In this document: positions 1 through 10,750 of the stretch, piece after piece
Position numbering within the stretch: the first letter of the stretch is position 1
How the letters are laid out: every line of letters begins with the position of its first letter
Assembly (NCBI GenBank): GCA_012934845.2
Contig: WNNJ02001213.1
Span: 434,001-498,000 of the forward strand
Reading direction: 5' to 3'
DNA from: Pomphorhynchus laevis
Taxonomy: Eukaryota > Acanthocephala > Palaeacanthocephala > Echinorhynchida > Pomphorhynchidae
Length of the DNA: 64,000 nucleotides
Position numbers and translations under genes: made by a program
Notes under the pieces: model-generated
Told to the model about the DNA's origin: nothing
Seen by the model: only the letters and a program-made list of their open reading frames with translations
Databases searched by the model: none

Positions 1-1500
1 TGATTGCAATGGAGACCAATGGTGAGAGAAAGCTATAAGACCACCGTGGTTAATTGATCGATTTGAACTAATAGGTCGTTGACGAGCCTTATCGGCCACA
101 GAGAGATTTAAAGAGCGGAGACGTTAAAGAGAGTAATCATTCTGATCAACGTGCCAAGATTCGGTTAAAACAAAACATCCAAAGATTTATGAAGGAAAAG
201 ATCATATACCGAATCAACCTTGTTACTAAGAGAGCGGATATTTAAAACGGCTAATTTCCAGGAAGATTTGGGGAGCAGTGGAGTAGAATCAATTAGAGGA
301 TGCCCCGGATGATTTACTTGAAGTTTTGCTGGAGGATTTACATTTAAATCATTTTCAATCGTTGGTCATATATTGGCTGGGTTAGAAAGATTGTTGTTGC
401 CTGTAGACGAAACTTCGCCGAGTACTGGTAAGCTCACATTTACTGCGTGGGCTTCCCTACTTGATGAAACCACTATCTTTGTCCTCTAATAAAATATCGC
501 TTTTATTACTTTTTTCGTTCGGATAATTCTTTCCGTAGTCTCTTAAGTTCCTCTTGTTCAAGTTTCGACAAATCAGGGCACAAGTACATCGTATGAAAGA
601 TAGATAAATTCTTAAGCTTAAACGGAGATTTTAAAGATGATTCCACATGACTGACGCTAGTATTTACCTTAACCCACGGAGGGAGTTAGTATGAAGTGCA
701 GGGAGTCGATGAAAGTCTAGTTTTTGTCCGACCAAAGCACAACCGATTTCCTCAAAGAGATTTAATTTAACTTGTTGCTCACTTTCAGAAACGGGTAAAT
801 TACGAACTATCAGATGTGAGGCCCTAGCGCTTTCCCTATCAAGAGAGTTTGCTAATTTAGAATAAGATCTATCTACCTCTGGTGTGCGTTGAAAATAACA
901 AACAGCTTGAGATACCTGCTTATTGATGCAACGGTTGAGGGAGGAGTTGATAGACTCATTTACTATTCTATGTATACGCTCTTTGTTTGTCCAGCAACTA
1001 TTTGAATTATTTGATATTAACTGTCTTTTAAGTTTAGTTATTTCAATTCAGGTTTTGTTGATTGCTTTGGCTGCACAAAATCCACAGAGGTAATCTTGGG
1101 CCAGTAAATCTCTAGAAAGCCTTCTCGGAAGGATTACTGTTGAATACACGTTGCAATTATCCGTAGTACACTTCATTTCGATGGAGATAGTCTCCACGGC
1201 GTTTACTGTCATTCCCAGTTCATCGTTGTTCAAATATTGTGTTGAGAATTTTGCTGTATGTTTGTCGTTATATTGATTGGATGGAATCAATCGTTCTCGA
1301 TTTGAGCATCGTTGTGCACAACAATTAATGCATTGCTTATTATTTCGAATGCACACACAGCCCTTACAAACAGCTGTTTGACCATTACAAGGGCAGCATC
1401 GCTTATTCGCAGACTGTTCTGTCATGGTGATTTGATGATTGCACTGTATGTTATTCGTTGTATTTATGTATGTTATTTGTTTCAAACTTTATTTTCAAAC
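1..1500 (-). mobile_element. LINE, 5' part (ORF1 head), CR1/Jockey-like
   Basis: On the minus strand an open frame from 1485 to 1048 encodes a cysteine-rich ORF1 head. It has a cluster beginning CCPCNG with repeated CxxC spacing, then a second zinc-type motif (CTTDNC ... YLCGFCAAKA). The same second motif occurs in ORF1 of the LINEs at 10.5 and 21.0 kb. Below 1048 the minus strand continues in broken frames with further ORF1-like sequence (HLIVRNLP near 800). The element runs off the left edge, so its endonuclease and reverse transcriptase are outside the window. It lies head to head with the plus-strand LINE that starts near 1600. Confidence 0.6.
1048..1485 (-). CDS. LINE ORF1 N-terminal region, cysteine-rich (145 aa open)
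   Basis: Open frame of 145 codons. Residues about 29-62 form a dense Cys cluster (CCPCNG, CKGCVC, CINCC) and residues about 105-138 a second CxxxxC ... CxxC unit. Such paired clusters precede the RRM-like segment in CR1/Jockey-type ORF1 proteins and probably bind nucleic acid; that role is inferred. The track may begin upstream of the true start: internal ATGs follow at residue 21 and later. The frame closes at a stop at 1048, and related reading continues in another frame, so the copy is decayed. Confidence 0.5.
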   Translation of the reverse strand: MKQITYINTTNNIQCNHQITMTEQSANKRCCPCNGQTAVCKGCVCIRNNKQCINCCAQRCSNRERLIPSNQYNDKHTAKFSTQYLNNDELGMTVNAVETISIEMKCTTDNCNVYSTVILPRRLSRDLLAQDYLCGFCAAKAINKT

Positions 1501-3084
1501 TTTATAACAGCAGCGAGTTATTCAAATTGTTGATGTTCACGCCTTCACAACAATTCGTATCCAAAACTTGAAAAACAGTCGACCATACTGTAAGTAGTCA
1601 ATAGGTACAACAAGATAGTTTAAATCAAGCTGAGTGCTATTCTTATCAAACGGCCCAAGAGAAAAGAATTATTGGTACTTTAAAATGTTGTACATGTAAT
1701 GGATCTAGGGGGTACGTCGAAGCTGTACTTGTGCAAAAGCTGGGTTTGAATGCGTGGATTGTCTTGTTTCTAAGTGTTCCAACAGAACACATCAACACAT
1801 AGTAGGTAATGATAATCATGCATCAACCTTAGGAATGAATAGGAACACCGTTGCTGATTATTCTCTTACTATCGTAAGTCGCAGTGACAGTTTCAATAGA
1901 ACTTAAGTGTACAACATCTAGGTGCTCAGTCTGTACTCCCATTAAAATTCCATTTCGCGTTGATAGAATTCTTTTGCATAGACTTTCTATATGGGTGTGT
2001 CGCTAGGTTATACTCACAAGCAAATAACACTATAGAAACTCTGTATTTCACTATTTCCAAGTTGAATGCAGAAATTGTTAGTCTTAAGGGCTAAATAGCA
2101 AGTCTCGTCACCTCTACTAATTAAAGTGTTAATCCGAACTTGTCCAAGTTGCCTTCAAAGAAAAGCTTCGCCAGCATTATTTGTCGAGAAGTGACACGTT
2201 CAGTTATTGCGATGTCTCATCTCAATCAAGCTTCATCTCCTCTAGATTAAGTTCAGGAATGTGATCGTACAAAACAGCGTGCTTCCAACATTATAATACG
2301 CGGGCTTTCAGAGTCAGGGGATGATCTCACATTAGTGACTGAGATGTTATCATCCATTGGTATCAAATATTATGCCAGTATTCATGTAAGACTTCACAGA
2401 TTACCCGCCAAAAGAATGGGGATCCCTCGTGGCTCCCCGCATCTGTAGATGAACAAGACGTTTAGGCAATTTTGTCTATTTCTTACCGGCTTAGAAAGTC
2501 TCCTCGCTTTCAGAACCTTTTCATCACACCAGATTTATCTACTCCTGAACGCGAGGCTCAGCGGCTTTTGCGTGAACACTTGTACGATAGGCGTAAATCT
2601 GACCTTACGCATTATTTCACTATCCAAAACAACAAAATTATCAGTCTCCCTCTCTCTCAGCAGCTCAACGTGTGGCAAAATTTCTCAGTTCATTTTCTAA
2701 TAATAAGGAAGTTAATCCACAAAATGCTCCAATTTCTGTCAGAAACATTCCGTCTTCAAAACAACCACTGCCACCCAAGTATTATATACACCAACTACTT
2801 CTATATCACTGAAAAAGGTTTCCCAAAATCCGTCAATGTTGAAGCGCTTACTGATTTACATCGTTTGCTTCTTTTTCACATTGAAAGTCTTCAAACTCTG
2901 CTAAGCAATGACATATCTTGCTTGTTCAGATCTTTACAAAGTTGACATTGTCGGGTTTGAATACATTTAGCATCTTTACTTCGTTTGGACCCGAAGTCGA
3001 TCTTTTAGTGGTAATGAAGTTGGAATGAAACCGTTTTTCTCAGACAGGATAGTTGATACCCCTTATAATGTTCTTTGTATCCAT

Positions 3085-3285
3085 CTCTGACGATAGTTGC
3101 GTGTTATTTCAATCCGTCTTATTCTGCCTCTGCATAATAAGTGAAATATCTGCTTTTAGAGAGCTTTTATTTGCTTTTATCTACATCTAAAATGATCATC
3201 TCTGATCATCTCTGACTATAGTTGCGTGTTATTTCAATCCGTCTTATTCTGCCTCTGCATAATAAATGAAATATATACTTTTATT
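3085..3285. repeat. Tandem duplication, unit about 123 bp
   Basis: The stretch starting CTGACGATAGTTGCGTG near 3090 recurs near 3212 (CTGACTATAGTTGCGTG) and both copies run through the same 70 bp before diverging. It duplicates part of the relic endonuclease region of the surrounding LINE. Confidence 0.7.
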
Positions 3286-4906
3286 GAAAAACTAGATATG
3301 ACAAAACAGATAGTGGTAGCTAGATATTTCAATGCCAAATGCTTACTACCCATTTCATTAAAGCTATCTTTACTGGTAAAATATTTTATATCAGTAATGC
3401 TCGAACTTCACTTACCTTTAGAAAAACAGGTTTTATGAGGCTCACAATTGACGAAGTAAATCTTATATAAATAAGATTTAGTAAATCATTATCTTTTCTA
3501 AGTTCAAAATAATGCGAATGCACCTAGAACTAGACTCAGTGTGATACCATGTCCGCAAGCACAAGCCCGTATCCTGTATAGCTGACTGCAAAAAATCAAT
3601 ATATCGACTTCCTTCGTATCATTCACTTGTGACATCAGATTATTTTGCCTGATTAGTTTAGATCAATCCCTTTTAAATCGTTCTTACTATGAACTATTCT
3701 TGGGTAATATTAGCTAAAGATACTCATTTCTGATAATGTGTATCTCAACGCTTGCTCTAAGAACTCAAGATATACTCAAAGATTCGCTACTAATTTCTTA
3801 AATTCGTCTTCTCTCCATAGAAAAATTTAATTATGATATATAAAAGATCGTATGTATTCAAATTTTCGAAATAGAACTAATGTCATTATCACGCACCTAG
3901 AAAAATTAAAATAAAGCATAAAACATAGTATATGGGTAGCTCGGGCCCCAGACTCGCTAAACCTGTAGACAGTTATGATATATAAAGTTCTTGTTTCGAC
4001 AGAACCATTAGGAACGAGTATGTGATATTACTTTGACAGTATCGTAAATTGGTATTAGGGAATCACACTGCTGAGTTGTTAACTTCTAAAAGCGACCTTT
4101 TTATAAAGCTGAGAAGGCGCCCTGGAAAACTCAAAAGCAAATCTTCACACACAAGCTTCAGAATTCCATTAAGAAAATGGTATGATCATTTCAAAAATAT
4201 TCTAAACTCTCGATTAAATATCAATGCAATAGATGGGTTTACAAATACACTTGAGACATCAATTTCGACAACATATCCTTAAAATTCTCCATTTTTTAGT
4301 GATGAAATAAGTGTATGACTGGCCAAAATAAAGTTGAATAAGGCGTCTGGCCCTGACCTTTCATACACTGAGCAAATTAAATTGTATTTTCCTCTCATAA
4401 ACAACTAATGGGTATACTTCTTTAACTGTCTCTTACACGGGTACCTTTTACCTAACTCTTAGAAACAAGGTTATATTACAGTTTTGTATAAGTATATAGG
4501 TGATGTAGATTCTATGGATTTGTATTTTGGTATAACCCTATTGAATGATGCATTCAAATTTTTGACATTTATACTATCCCATAGGCTAATGTATTTACAT
4601 TTTTCATATCTTACGCCAGGACAATTTAGCTTTCACCCGTACAGATCGACAACATGTGCAATATAAATAGTTCGAGGTTGCATTGTCAGCTGTTTCAAAA
4701 GGAAGTCTTCTATCTATGCTATATTTATCGATTTTAGTCGGACCTTCGATTCGGTAAATCTTAGTTTACCGATAACCAAACTTCTTAATAAGGTCATTGT
4801 AAGTGGACGGTAATTTGATCTCATTCGGCATATATAGCAGCCAAGCAAATTACGCATATACGATAAACTGACTACATCTCAATCGTTTTCGTTCGACAGA
4901 GAAGTA

Positions 4907-5107
4907 ATGCAGGTGGATCCCCTAGGTCATTTGCTGTTTTCATTCTTCTTAATGGATCTACCTGAAAACCTTTGCGGTAAAGCATATAATATTATAGTTG
5001 CTCTTTATGCGGATGACATTGTGATCATAGAAGACAATCTAGGGTCTGCTCAATTGGCTTTAAATTATCTATACTTCCACAGTGTTTGTGTAATGAGTTA
5101 TGTGTAA
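4907..5107 (+). pseudogene. Reverse transcriptase fragment with YADD box
   Basis: Frame fragment carrying a degraded motif B (QVDPLGHLLFSFFL) followed by motif C LYADDIVII, in the order and spacing of LINE RTs. The usual QG of motif B (PQGS) reads VDPLG here, which argues for a dead copy. The next 160 bp continue thumb-like sequence in a shifted frame. Confidence 0.6.
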
Positions 5108-5460
5108 ACATAAATAAATCAAAAGTCATGAAGTTCCGTCGAGGAGGTCCTCTCTGTAGTACTGACATACTCACCTTGACAAAAAGAAACTCGAATTTGT
5201 GGCAAATTACAAATACTTTGGCATTATATTGTCATCTCGCTGGTCGTTTACTGCTCATTTCGAACTGAAATGCGTAGAAGTCGTTTCCATGACGTCTCAA
5301 GCTTAAGTACTCGGCTCCTTTTTTTTGACGGAGCGTGTCGTTCCTTCAAAATTATGTTAGCGCCAATTGTGAGTTATGGGCCGGATACATTGTGCAATGA
5401 TTTATCTATTCGGAACTTAAACCACATAGATGCATTTTATGGCGTTAAATAGAGTGGTAA

Positions 5461-6284
5461 GCTAATCTTCCTAGTGTTCATCGATGATTGTTGCGGTATC
5501 TTCTAGACTGACTCAATTCTCAATTATGTTGAGCCATTGATAGAAAGTAAAATAGCTTCGATACCGTCTGAATTCGACAATACCCCCAGCATATACCCAA
5601 TTTAATTGAAGAAATTCTTTATCTTCCAATTGCTAGCTAGTTTTGAGGGTGTCAGTCTACGGTTATCATGACAAATTCTGTAAAATTTGCATCTTTGCCA
5701 TGAAAGATCTACCAATTGAATATGCAGCTACTGCCTTCAGCACTACGCTTCACTGGTACACGTGTTTTTATGTACCCACCTATTAACATTGAACCTTCAT
5801 CAAATTGATACACTAATAAACAGGTAATCCTAATTTTATATGCTCATCAACGCCTCAATCTTTACACTGTCAACAAATAGCCGCAATACAAACAAGGATC
5901 AAAACGTTATGGAATATAATGGTCTACGTATATTCGATTTATTCTTATATTATTAGTAAGTATTTATTAAAGTAAAACAAGTTATTTACAATAGTCATTA
6001 ATTCCTTTCTTCTCTTTCTTTATTCTTGAATTTTATTTTATGTACAATTCCTTGTTCTACTCATTTTTTGTTTCTCTGTAAAATTTGTAATTTTTAATTT
6101 TGGCCAAAAGCAACAAGTTAAGTGCTTTAATAAAATTCTCCTCATTAATATAATATATTAATATAATAATATATAATATAATATATAAAAATATTATAAT
6201 ATTATTTTTTACATTTAAAACTAACCTAAAAAACAACATATAATTATAATAATATGAGACAATTTATTTAAAATAATAACCCTC
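5461..6284. other. Intergenic AT-rich stretch
   Basis: No coding region was recognised. Decayed LINE 3' sequence may reach to about 5900. Positions 6130-6250 are a low-complexity run of TA/AATAT with local foldbacks. The short minus-strand ORF here is composed of AT-rich codons and is not considered a gene. Confidence 0.5.
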
Positions 6285-6421
6285 TGCCGCCACGGGCGAT
6301 GATGGAGGATCAACATCAAACGTTATTAAAACACTACAACGTTAATAGGCAAACATCTACCACATTAATAATACTGATTCACCTATCGTTAAGCTGCAAT
6401 AGGGATAGTGTTATCAAATAA

Positions 6422-7714
6422 ATGCAAATTCCAAGCTATTTCAATTCAAAAATGTGTAGCGCTACCGGAGGATCAAAGAAAGTAAACAGCTCAAGCAAAA
6501 TGAATGAAAAAACGTCTGATTTTGGGAAAAAAGATGATATTTCTAAGATTGGTGGGGTAAGTTCGAACAATGAGACTGCAAAAAAGGTTAGTAATGATTT
6601 ATTTGATAGTTTTGTTAATGGGAAACTTCTCTCTCCTATACCTAAAGAAAGGAATCTGTTAATCATTACATCCTTGACTCCCACAAAAACTGAGGATTTA
6701 TTTAAGAAGTTTTTGAGAGGTTTTGTAGACAAATACAATAATCGTATACTGTTCAATAGAGTTCGCACTTATGAGAACACTCTCAAAGTGTCATTTATCT
6801 CTTCCGGTATGTTGGAAGAATATAAGACCTATTTTAGTGAGAATCTCTTCAAGATTGGGCGACTCGAATCGAAAGAAATTTTCTCTTCCGTAAAGATCAA
6901 CAATTTTCCAGATGCTCTTGAAGATGAGGATTTGGAACTTCTAAAAAAGAAATTTAATCTCTCTTCTGCAAGAAGAATTCATAGTAATAGTGGAAGAATT
7001 ATTCCAATTGCTTTCGCAAATACTACTTCCGAAAATGCCTTGACGCTAAGTAATTCTAAATCCAACCCTTTCCTTGGTTACAATCTTTCCTTTGAAATTC
7101 TGGTTGAAGACAATATGATATATCCCCACTGTAACGTCTGCCACCAATGGGGTCACTGGCAGTCCTCCTGCAGTGGAACCAAGGTCTGCGGAATATGTGG
7201 TGACGATGATTGCCAGGCCTTGTTGAATTCTTCCCGGTGCGAACACTCGGCCTTCTGCATAAACTGCGGGGGCCCTCATCCATCTTTTTCACGCAAATGT
7301 AGGATTTTCAGAGAATACCGAGATTTATTTAAACCGAAAACTTTTCAACAGAAATCATTTTCTGCTGCGGCGATTCCTGACAGGATGATGTCAGATGGCG
7401 AAATAATTAAAACAATTCAAAGCACAATGGCCAAGGAATTAACAGAAATAAGGGAACAACTTTTGCAGCAATCCCTATATTTTTCTTCCTTCTTTAATAG
7501 CTGTATAGGATCTACAACGACTTCGACCTCTACACCTGTATCGAAGAAGAGATCATCCTCTGTCAAGGTGGTTGCACCTGTCAAGGTGGGGAAGATGATG
7601 AGAGGGAAGCTCACTTCCAGGGAAAATGAAGATACTATTCCCTCCGGGGAAGTGCCGGTCCAAAGGATGTCTAGTGGTGTTGGGGGAAACCCCTCCACTT
7701 CTAGTACGTCCTGA
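6422..7714 (+). CDS. LINE family A ORF1 protein (gag-like, CCHC zinc knuckles)
   Basis: 430 aa from an ATG at 6422. The N-terminal 75 residues are low complexity and basic. Residues about 78-235 form a conserved region shared with the copy at 27.7 kb (motifs LYNNR/KYNNR, NPFLGYNL). Zinc knuckles follow: CNVCHQWGHWQSSC at about 237-250 (CX2CX4HX4C), a CGICG ... C unit, and CINCGGPHPSFSRKC (CX2CX3HX6C). The C-terminal 100 residues are Ser/Thr/Lys-rich. LINE ORF1 proteins bind their own RNA and form the RNP; that role is from the family. The stop at 7712-7714 is 35 bp before the ORF2 ATG, so ORF2 is probably made by reinitiation. Confidence 0.85.
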   Translation: MQIPSYFNSKMCSATGGSKKVNSSSKMNEKTSDFGKKDDISKIGGVSSNNETAKKVSNDLFDSFVNGKLLSPIPKERNLLIITSLTPTKTEDLFKKFLRGFVDKYNNRILFNRVRTYENTLKVSFISSGMLEEYKTYFSENLFKIGRLESKEIFSSVKINNFPDALEDEDLELLKKKFNLSSARRIHSNSGRIIPIAFANTTSENALTLSNSKSNPFLGYNLSFEILVEDNMIYPHCNVCHQWGHWQSSCSGTKVCGICGDDDCQALLNSSRCEHSAFCINCGGPHPSFSRKCRIFREYRDLFKPKTFQQKSFSAAAIPDRMMSDGEIIKTIQSTMAKELTEIREQLLQQSLYFSSFFNSCIGSTTTSTSTPVSKKRSSSVKVVAPVKVGKMMRGKLTSRENEDTIPSGEVPVQRMSSGVGGNPSTSSTS

Positions 7715-7749
7715 GGGCGTGGTAATCCCGGGTGAACCGATTAAACACA

Positions 7750-10203
7750 ATGTCTGGTAACGGTGACCCTTTTTCGCTGAACATCGTTCAGTGGAATTCG
7801 GGAGGAGCTTCTGCCCTTAGACTTCTCTCAGGCCGAGATGCTGATGTTATAGTCCTTCAGGAGACGCGGTCTATCCGTCGACCCGAGGACATTACTCGAT
7901 TTATCCCTAAGCACATCTGTTCAGACTTTACTCCTTATATAACCCCGCCTCACTCCTCTTCATCTCAAGGACTCTTGACCCTAGTTAAATGCTCCTTAAG
8001 ATCGTCCCTCCTATTAAATTATTCTTGTCCAGCCCTGTCTTGTTTGGTAGTTTCACTCTGTAAGAACGGTAAACGCTTCAGTCTGGCCAATGTCTATATT
8101 CGTCCAGGGGAGATTCACAAGAATCGGGACATCCTGGATAATATCCTTGACAGCGGCTACGACATGATACTAGGCGATTTCAACGACAGAACTGGTCGTT
8201 GGATTAATGCTGCACACCGCAGAGCCAGGAACCGGTACTTCATTCACAAACCACCATCCCCCACCTTTCATTGCTCAACAACAAACTCACTCCTCGACCT
8301 TCTACTGATTCATGAGAGGTGGCTGCTTAAGCCCTTCTGTACTGAACAGTCGCGTCAACATCTGACCACCTCTCATGACCTTATTCGTTGGCGGATTGAG
8401 GAGGATACGCTGCTTCGCCGGAGATTCTGCTTTGATCCAATCAGAGTGGCAGTCTTCCAGGCAGCTATCAGCCGCTTCCCCCGAATAGGGAATGAGAGTC
8501 TGACCGAATTTAATACCTACCTCTCTTCGCAAGCTACCGGGATTTTATCAATTACCTATAAAGGTAGAATTTATTGCCCCACTCCGACAAAACTCAAGAC
8601 CCTTGCACACCTGCTTCATTCACCCAATCTCTCTGCTTCTGCGCGTCAGGTTCTCTCGAAAGAATACTGGAGCACTAGATATAGGTTCCAGCTGGGTAAG
8701 GATAGGGCTAGCATTGCTTCCCTTAATCCAGCCCGGTCTTCCTTCTGGAAGATATTCAAGAAAGAGAAGTCTGTCTCTTGGAAGGAGAGAGCTTCTGGTT
8801 GGATAGGCAGTATCGGTCTGGATAAAGTTTTGGAAGAGTCACTAGCCCTACATAATTATGGAGCCACGCAATCACCGCAACCAATCCCGCCTTGGGGAGA
8901 CTTCAGGAGTAGGGATGTCTCAGTTCCTGAGATTCTCAACGCCTGGGGGCCTCTTCCGGGCACCTCCAAAACCATCGCTCCACTCTCTTCTCGGGTCTGT
9001 CAGCTTCTGACTGCCGATCAAAGGAGAGAAGTGGCCGTCACCATGCTTTTAGCATCACCTTCTGATGTAGCAGGCATCAATATTAGTAAGAGAATTTTTA
9101 TCCATAAGAGAAATCCTGTTCGCTCTCCAAAAGACCTGCGGCCCATCTCGATACAAAATTCCCTCGTTTCGATCTACGAAAAAGCGCTTGCGCGTAGAAT
9201 CCGCGACCATTTAACTAGGCATCACTTAATCCCACCTGGTTTTCATGGGTTCGTTAAAGGGCGCTCGGTACATTCTGCAGTATGTGAGGTGCAGCAGTTC
9301 TGTCGGGAGAACCGTCATCAATTAGTTGTGGCTGTTTTCTTAGACTTTTCGGCTGCATTTGACCGTATCTCCATTCCCTTCGTTATCTCTTCTCTTAGGT
9401 CCTTAGGGTTGCCTGCGAGAATTGTTAACAGGGTGGAGATACTGCTGTATACCAAGCGGTTCTACTATGAAGACGACCCTGATGCGAGTCAGTTCTACCC
9501 CATTACAGGAGTGCCTCAAGGCTCCCCACTTTCTCCTATCTTATATCTTGCTGCCTCCATACAACTTTTCAAAATTTTCAAACGTGAAAAACGTCTTGTG
9601 GTATATGCTGATGATACCACAGCCCTATTCACTGGACGTAGGTGCAAAGACGTAGTCTCCGACATCAGCCAATTCTTTTTAAGATTAAAAGACCAGCTTC
9701 CCCAGTCCAATCTTATTGTAAACTCCGCCAAATCGCAGGTGGTAGTTTTTCATGGCGCCCCTGCGACGAGGAAAAAGCTTAAGAGATTAGCAATCTCTGC
9801 CTTATCCTCCATTATGCCCAACGACCAAATCCCCTCCTTCACTAGTCGAGTAAGATACCTTGGGTTCACTGTGACTGTGAACTGGTCGGCCAAGTCTGAC
9901 CTGGATAGACTTAAACGTATCCTGAAGAGAGCTAGATGGGCCCTGAAACGGGCCCAACATCTGTCATTAAAGGAGGTAACTCAGGTGCGCCTTTGGGGCA
10001 CCTGGGCTATTTCGGGGTTAGTCTTCTTCTCGAGAGGACGTCCCCCTGAGCAAAGACTAATGTTCTTGAAGCTACTCGTGTCCCGCTTACCTGACATCGT
10101 CCGTCGCGAGTGGATCCTTCGGGGGGTGGCAGACCCCGGGTGGTTCACTCGTAAGGCGGCGTGCTGGATCGGTTCTAGGGATCAGATTCCCCTAGAGCTA
10201 TAA
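7750..10203 (+). CDS. LINE family A ORF2: endonuclease and reverse transcriptase
   Basis: 817 aa from the first ATG at 7750 (an in-frame GTG at 7732 could extend it). The N-terminal 220 residues are an exonuclease-endonuclease-phosphatase domain: VLQET, then ILGDFNDRTGRW, then the TSHDLI motif. RT follows: LRPISIQNS, motif A FLDFSAAFDRI, motif B GVPQGSPLSPILY, motif C YADD at about residue 619. A thumb and a short C-terminal region end at 10203 with no RNase H and no CCHC tail. All catalytic boxes are intact, so the enzyme could work in target-primed reverse transcription. At 817 aa it is short for a LINE ORF2. Confidence 0.88.
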   Translation: MSGNGDPFSLNIVQWNSGGASALRLLSGRDADVIVLQETRSIRRPEDITRFIPKHICSDFTPYITPPHSSSSQGLLTLVKCSLRSSLLLNYSCPALSCLVVSLCKNGKRFSLANVYIRPGEIHKNRDILDNILDSGYDMILGDFNDRTGRWINAAHRRARNRYFIHKPPSPTFHCSTTNSLLDLLLIHERWLLKPFCTEQSRQHLTTSHDLIRWRIEEDTLLRRRFCFDPIRVAVFQAAISRFPRIGNESLTEFNTYLSSQATGILSITYKGRIYCPTPTKLKTLAHLLHSPNLSASARQVLSKEYWSTRYRFQLGKDRASIASLNPARSSFWKIFKKEKSVSWKERASGWIGSIGLDKVLEESLALHNYGATQSPQPIPPWGDFRSRDVSVPEILNAWGPLPGTSKTIAPLSSRVCQLLTADQRREVAVTMLLASPSDVAGINISKRIFIHKRNPVRSPKDLRPISIQNSLVSIYEKALARRIRDHLTRHHLIPPGFHGFVKGRSVHSAVCEVQQFCRENRHQLVVAVFLDFSAAFDRISIPFVISSLRSLGLPARIVNRVEILLYTKRFYYEDDPDASQFYPITGVPQGSPLSPILYLAASIQLFKIFKREKRLVVYADDTTALFTGRRCKDVVSDISQFFLRLKDQLPQSNLIVNSAKSQVVVFHGAPATRKKLKRLAISALSSIMPNDQIPSFTSRVRYLGFTVTVNWSAKSDLDRLKRILKRARWALKRAQHLSLKEVTQVRLWGTWAISGLVFFSRGRPPEQRLMFLKLLVSRLPDIVRREWILRGVADPGWFTRKAACWIGSRDQIPLEL

Positions 10204-10345
10204 ACATGGAGGAGACCTGAAGAAGTTAGTGAAGTTATGTTACTTTGACTACTTTTCTTTTCTGTAATTTTTCTTCCTTATTGTCTCCCCCATCGGGGAA
10301 TGTTTATTTAGTATTAAGAAAATCTTTATTTATTTATTTATTAAA

Positions 10346-10530
10346 TAAATGCAAGTTCGAGCATTTAAGAGCTGTTGGCATATACATAAACTTTGATATT
10401 GAAGAATATCAAAGACAAACTTTGACATAAACTTTAAATTCTTTGATATCTACCTACTTACAAACCTACACAATCTATATTAAAATCTACACAAGAGACT
10501 TTACTCGGATAAAGTCTGAATATGCAATCT
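10346..10530. other. AT-rich spacer between two LINEs
   Basis: Short unique-looking stretch between the ATTT tail of one LINE and the leader of the next. It contains small direct repeats of CTTTGATAT/CTTTGACAT and no coding signal. Confidence 0.4.
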
Positions 10531-10750
10531 GAATATACATTCATATAATGGTCAAGCAGATGAAGACTACAAAGCGAGGTGATGCTGCTAAGTTTGTGGA
10601 TTATCAGGTTCGGTGATCAAGTGACGATTATCATGTGTGGACAAGTGTTTCAGTTCCCGGAGAAAAGAAAGCAGCTCTGTCTAATGCATCTTTCTACTGC
10701 GGGTACTGCTGTACATCTTTGATAAATTATTTGAAGACAGAATCTACCCC

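Larger units (their letters stand above)
1600..5460 (+). mobile_element. Degenerate LINE (CR1/Jockey-like) with EN and RT relics
   Basis: A decayed plus-strand LINE. Near 1680-1800 a cysteine cluster (CCTCNG, then CTCAKAGFECVDC in the next frame) marks the ORF1 head. Positions 2450-3700 hold broken endonuclease-like frames. From 4320 the RT appears: NKASGPDL near 4335, IDFSRTFDSVN near 4725 (motif A) and LYADD at 5003-5017 (motif C). Frames are broken by many stops and shifts, so it is long dead. A 123-bp tandem duplication lies inside it near 3085-3285. No 3' tail could be placed confidently; RT-like sequence fades after about 5450. Confidence 0.65.
6285..10345 (+). mobile_element. Full-length LINE with two intact ORFs (family A)
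   Basis: About 4.06 kb. A 5' leader of about 135 bp begins near the GC-richer CCCTCTGCCGCC at 6283 and contrasts with the AT-rich flank. ORF1 (6422-7714) and ORF2 (7750-10203) are both open; the 3' UTR ends in a TTTA/ATTT microsatellite tail near 10,320-10,345. The codon-rich, moderate-GC body stands out from its flanks. A sister copy at 27.6-31.2 kb is decayed. There is an apurinic-type endonuclease plus RT and no RNase H domain, which fits the Jockey/CR1 side of the LINE tree. Target duplication is not clear because both flanks are AT repeats. Confidence 0.85.

Noticed and set aside
6057-6239. Small minus-strand ORF
   Set aside because: Composed of AT-rich low-complexity sequence giving Ile/Tyr/Asn runs; no start context or homology signal.
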